The notes below the pieces were generated by a model, which made no database searches, was not told where the DNA came from, and saw only the letters and a program-made list of their open reading frames with translations. 64,000 bases of DNA, taken from positions 2,473,765 to 2,537,764 of the forward strand of contig NZ_BEYR01000001.1 in NCBI RefSeq assembly GCF_002933815.1, written 5' to 3'. How positions within the stretch are numbered: the first letter of the stretch is position 1; the number at the start of each line of letters is the position of its first letter. Source of the DNA: Sphingobacterium sp. HMA12 (GTDB lineage: Bacteria > Bacteroidota > Bacteroidia > Sphingobacteriales > Sphingobacteriaceae). The position numbers were made by a program, and so were the translations under genes. Positions 63,993 to 64,000 of this stretch are shown here, in pieces.

Positions 63993-64000
63993 AGAAATCG

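Overview
The window is chromosomal DNA from a member of the Bacteroidota, most probably Sphingobacteriaceae and Sphingobacterium-like. The evidence is: recurrent -7 boxes of the TAnnTTTG type, weak or absent Shine-Dalgarno sequences, TonB receptors with carboxypeptidase-regulatory N-termini, head-GIN, DUF983, DUF2490 and DUF4126 families, a futalosine-type menaquinone pair, and moderately low GC. Genes are dense on both strands. I saw no rRNA, tRNA, CRISPR array, transposase or prophage.

Layout. 0-8 kb: a 2-hydroxyacid dehydrogenase with a 50-aa overlapping gene, an MscS channel, an AraC regulator/DUF983/cysteine desulfurase run, an IscA-type Fe-S carrier, asnA and a DbpA-like helicase. 8-17 kb: mqnA, a histidine phosphatase and mqnE (menaquinone), an ABC exporter, an aminotransferase plus tyrA, and a TPR protein. 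17-24.7 kb: a TonB receptor divergent from a Crp/Fnr regulator, a 3-hydroxyisobutyrate dehydrogenase-like enzyme, a dienelactone hydrolase, and secreted and VanW proteins. 24.8-27.9 kb: a TPP riboswitch driving a thiamine salvage operon, thiM-thiE-thiD-tenA. 28-31 kb: head-GIN and DinB-like proteins and an AraC regulator preceded by an unusually structured intergenic region.

30.9-47.4 kb is the outstanding region: twenty consecutive minus-strand genes that together look like a complete nickel-to-urease system. It holds hypA and hypB, a second UreE-like protein overlapping a siderophore-type ABC transporter (compare Helicobacter NiuBDE), an acetyltransferase, a TonB receptor, then ureABC, an outer-membrane beta-barrel, ureEFGD, a urea channel and a DUF2490 barrel. 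Two small secreted or membrane proteins head its two halves. Both are preceded by the same 18-bp element at exactly the same 27-nt distance from a -7 box, which suggests co-regulation. No hydrogenase gene is visible, so HypAB probably serve urease.

47.6-54.3 kb: DUF2071, katG, DUF4126, Hsp20, a decayed YhcG/DUF1016 nuclease remnant, and an ECF sigma factor with a small membrane partner. 54.4-59.7 kb: a four-gene minus-strand operon (secreted ankyrin protein, DUF2271 protein with a T-G-A-S motif, PepSY/flavodoxin/reductase fusion, ApbE flavin transferase) that reads as an extracytosolic flavin electron-transfer module. 60-64 kb: an alpha/beta hydrolase, a GH43 lipoprotein and a GH2 enzyme.

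All functions are inferred from protein motifs and gene context; no database search was possible.
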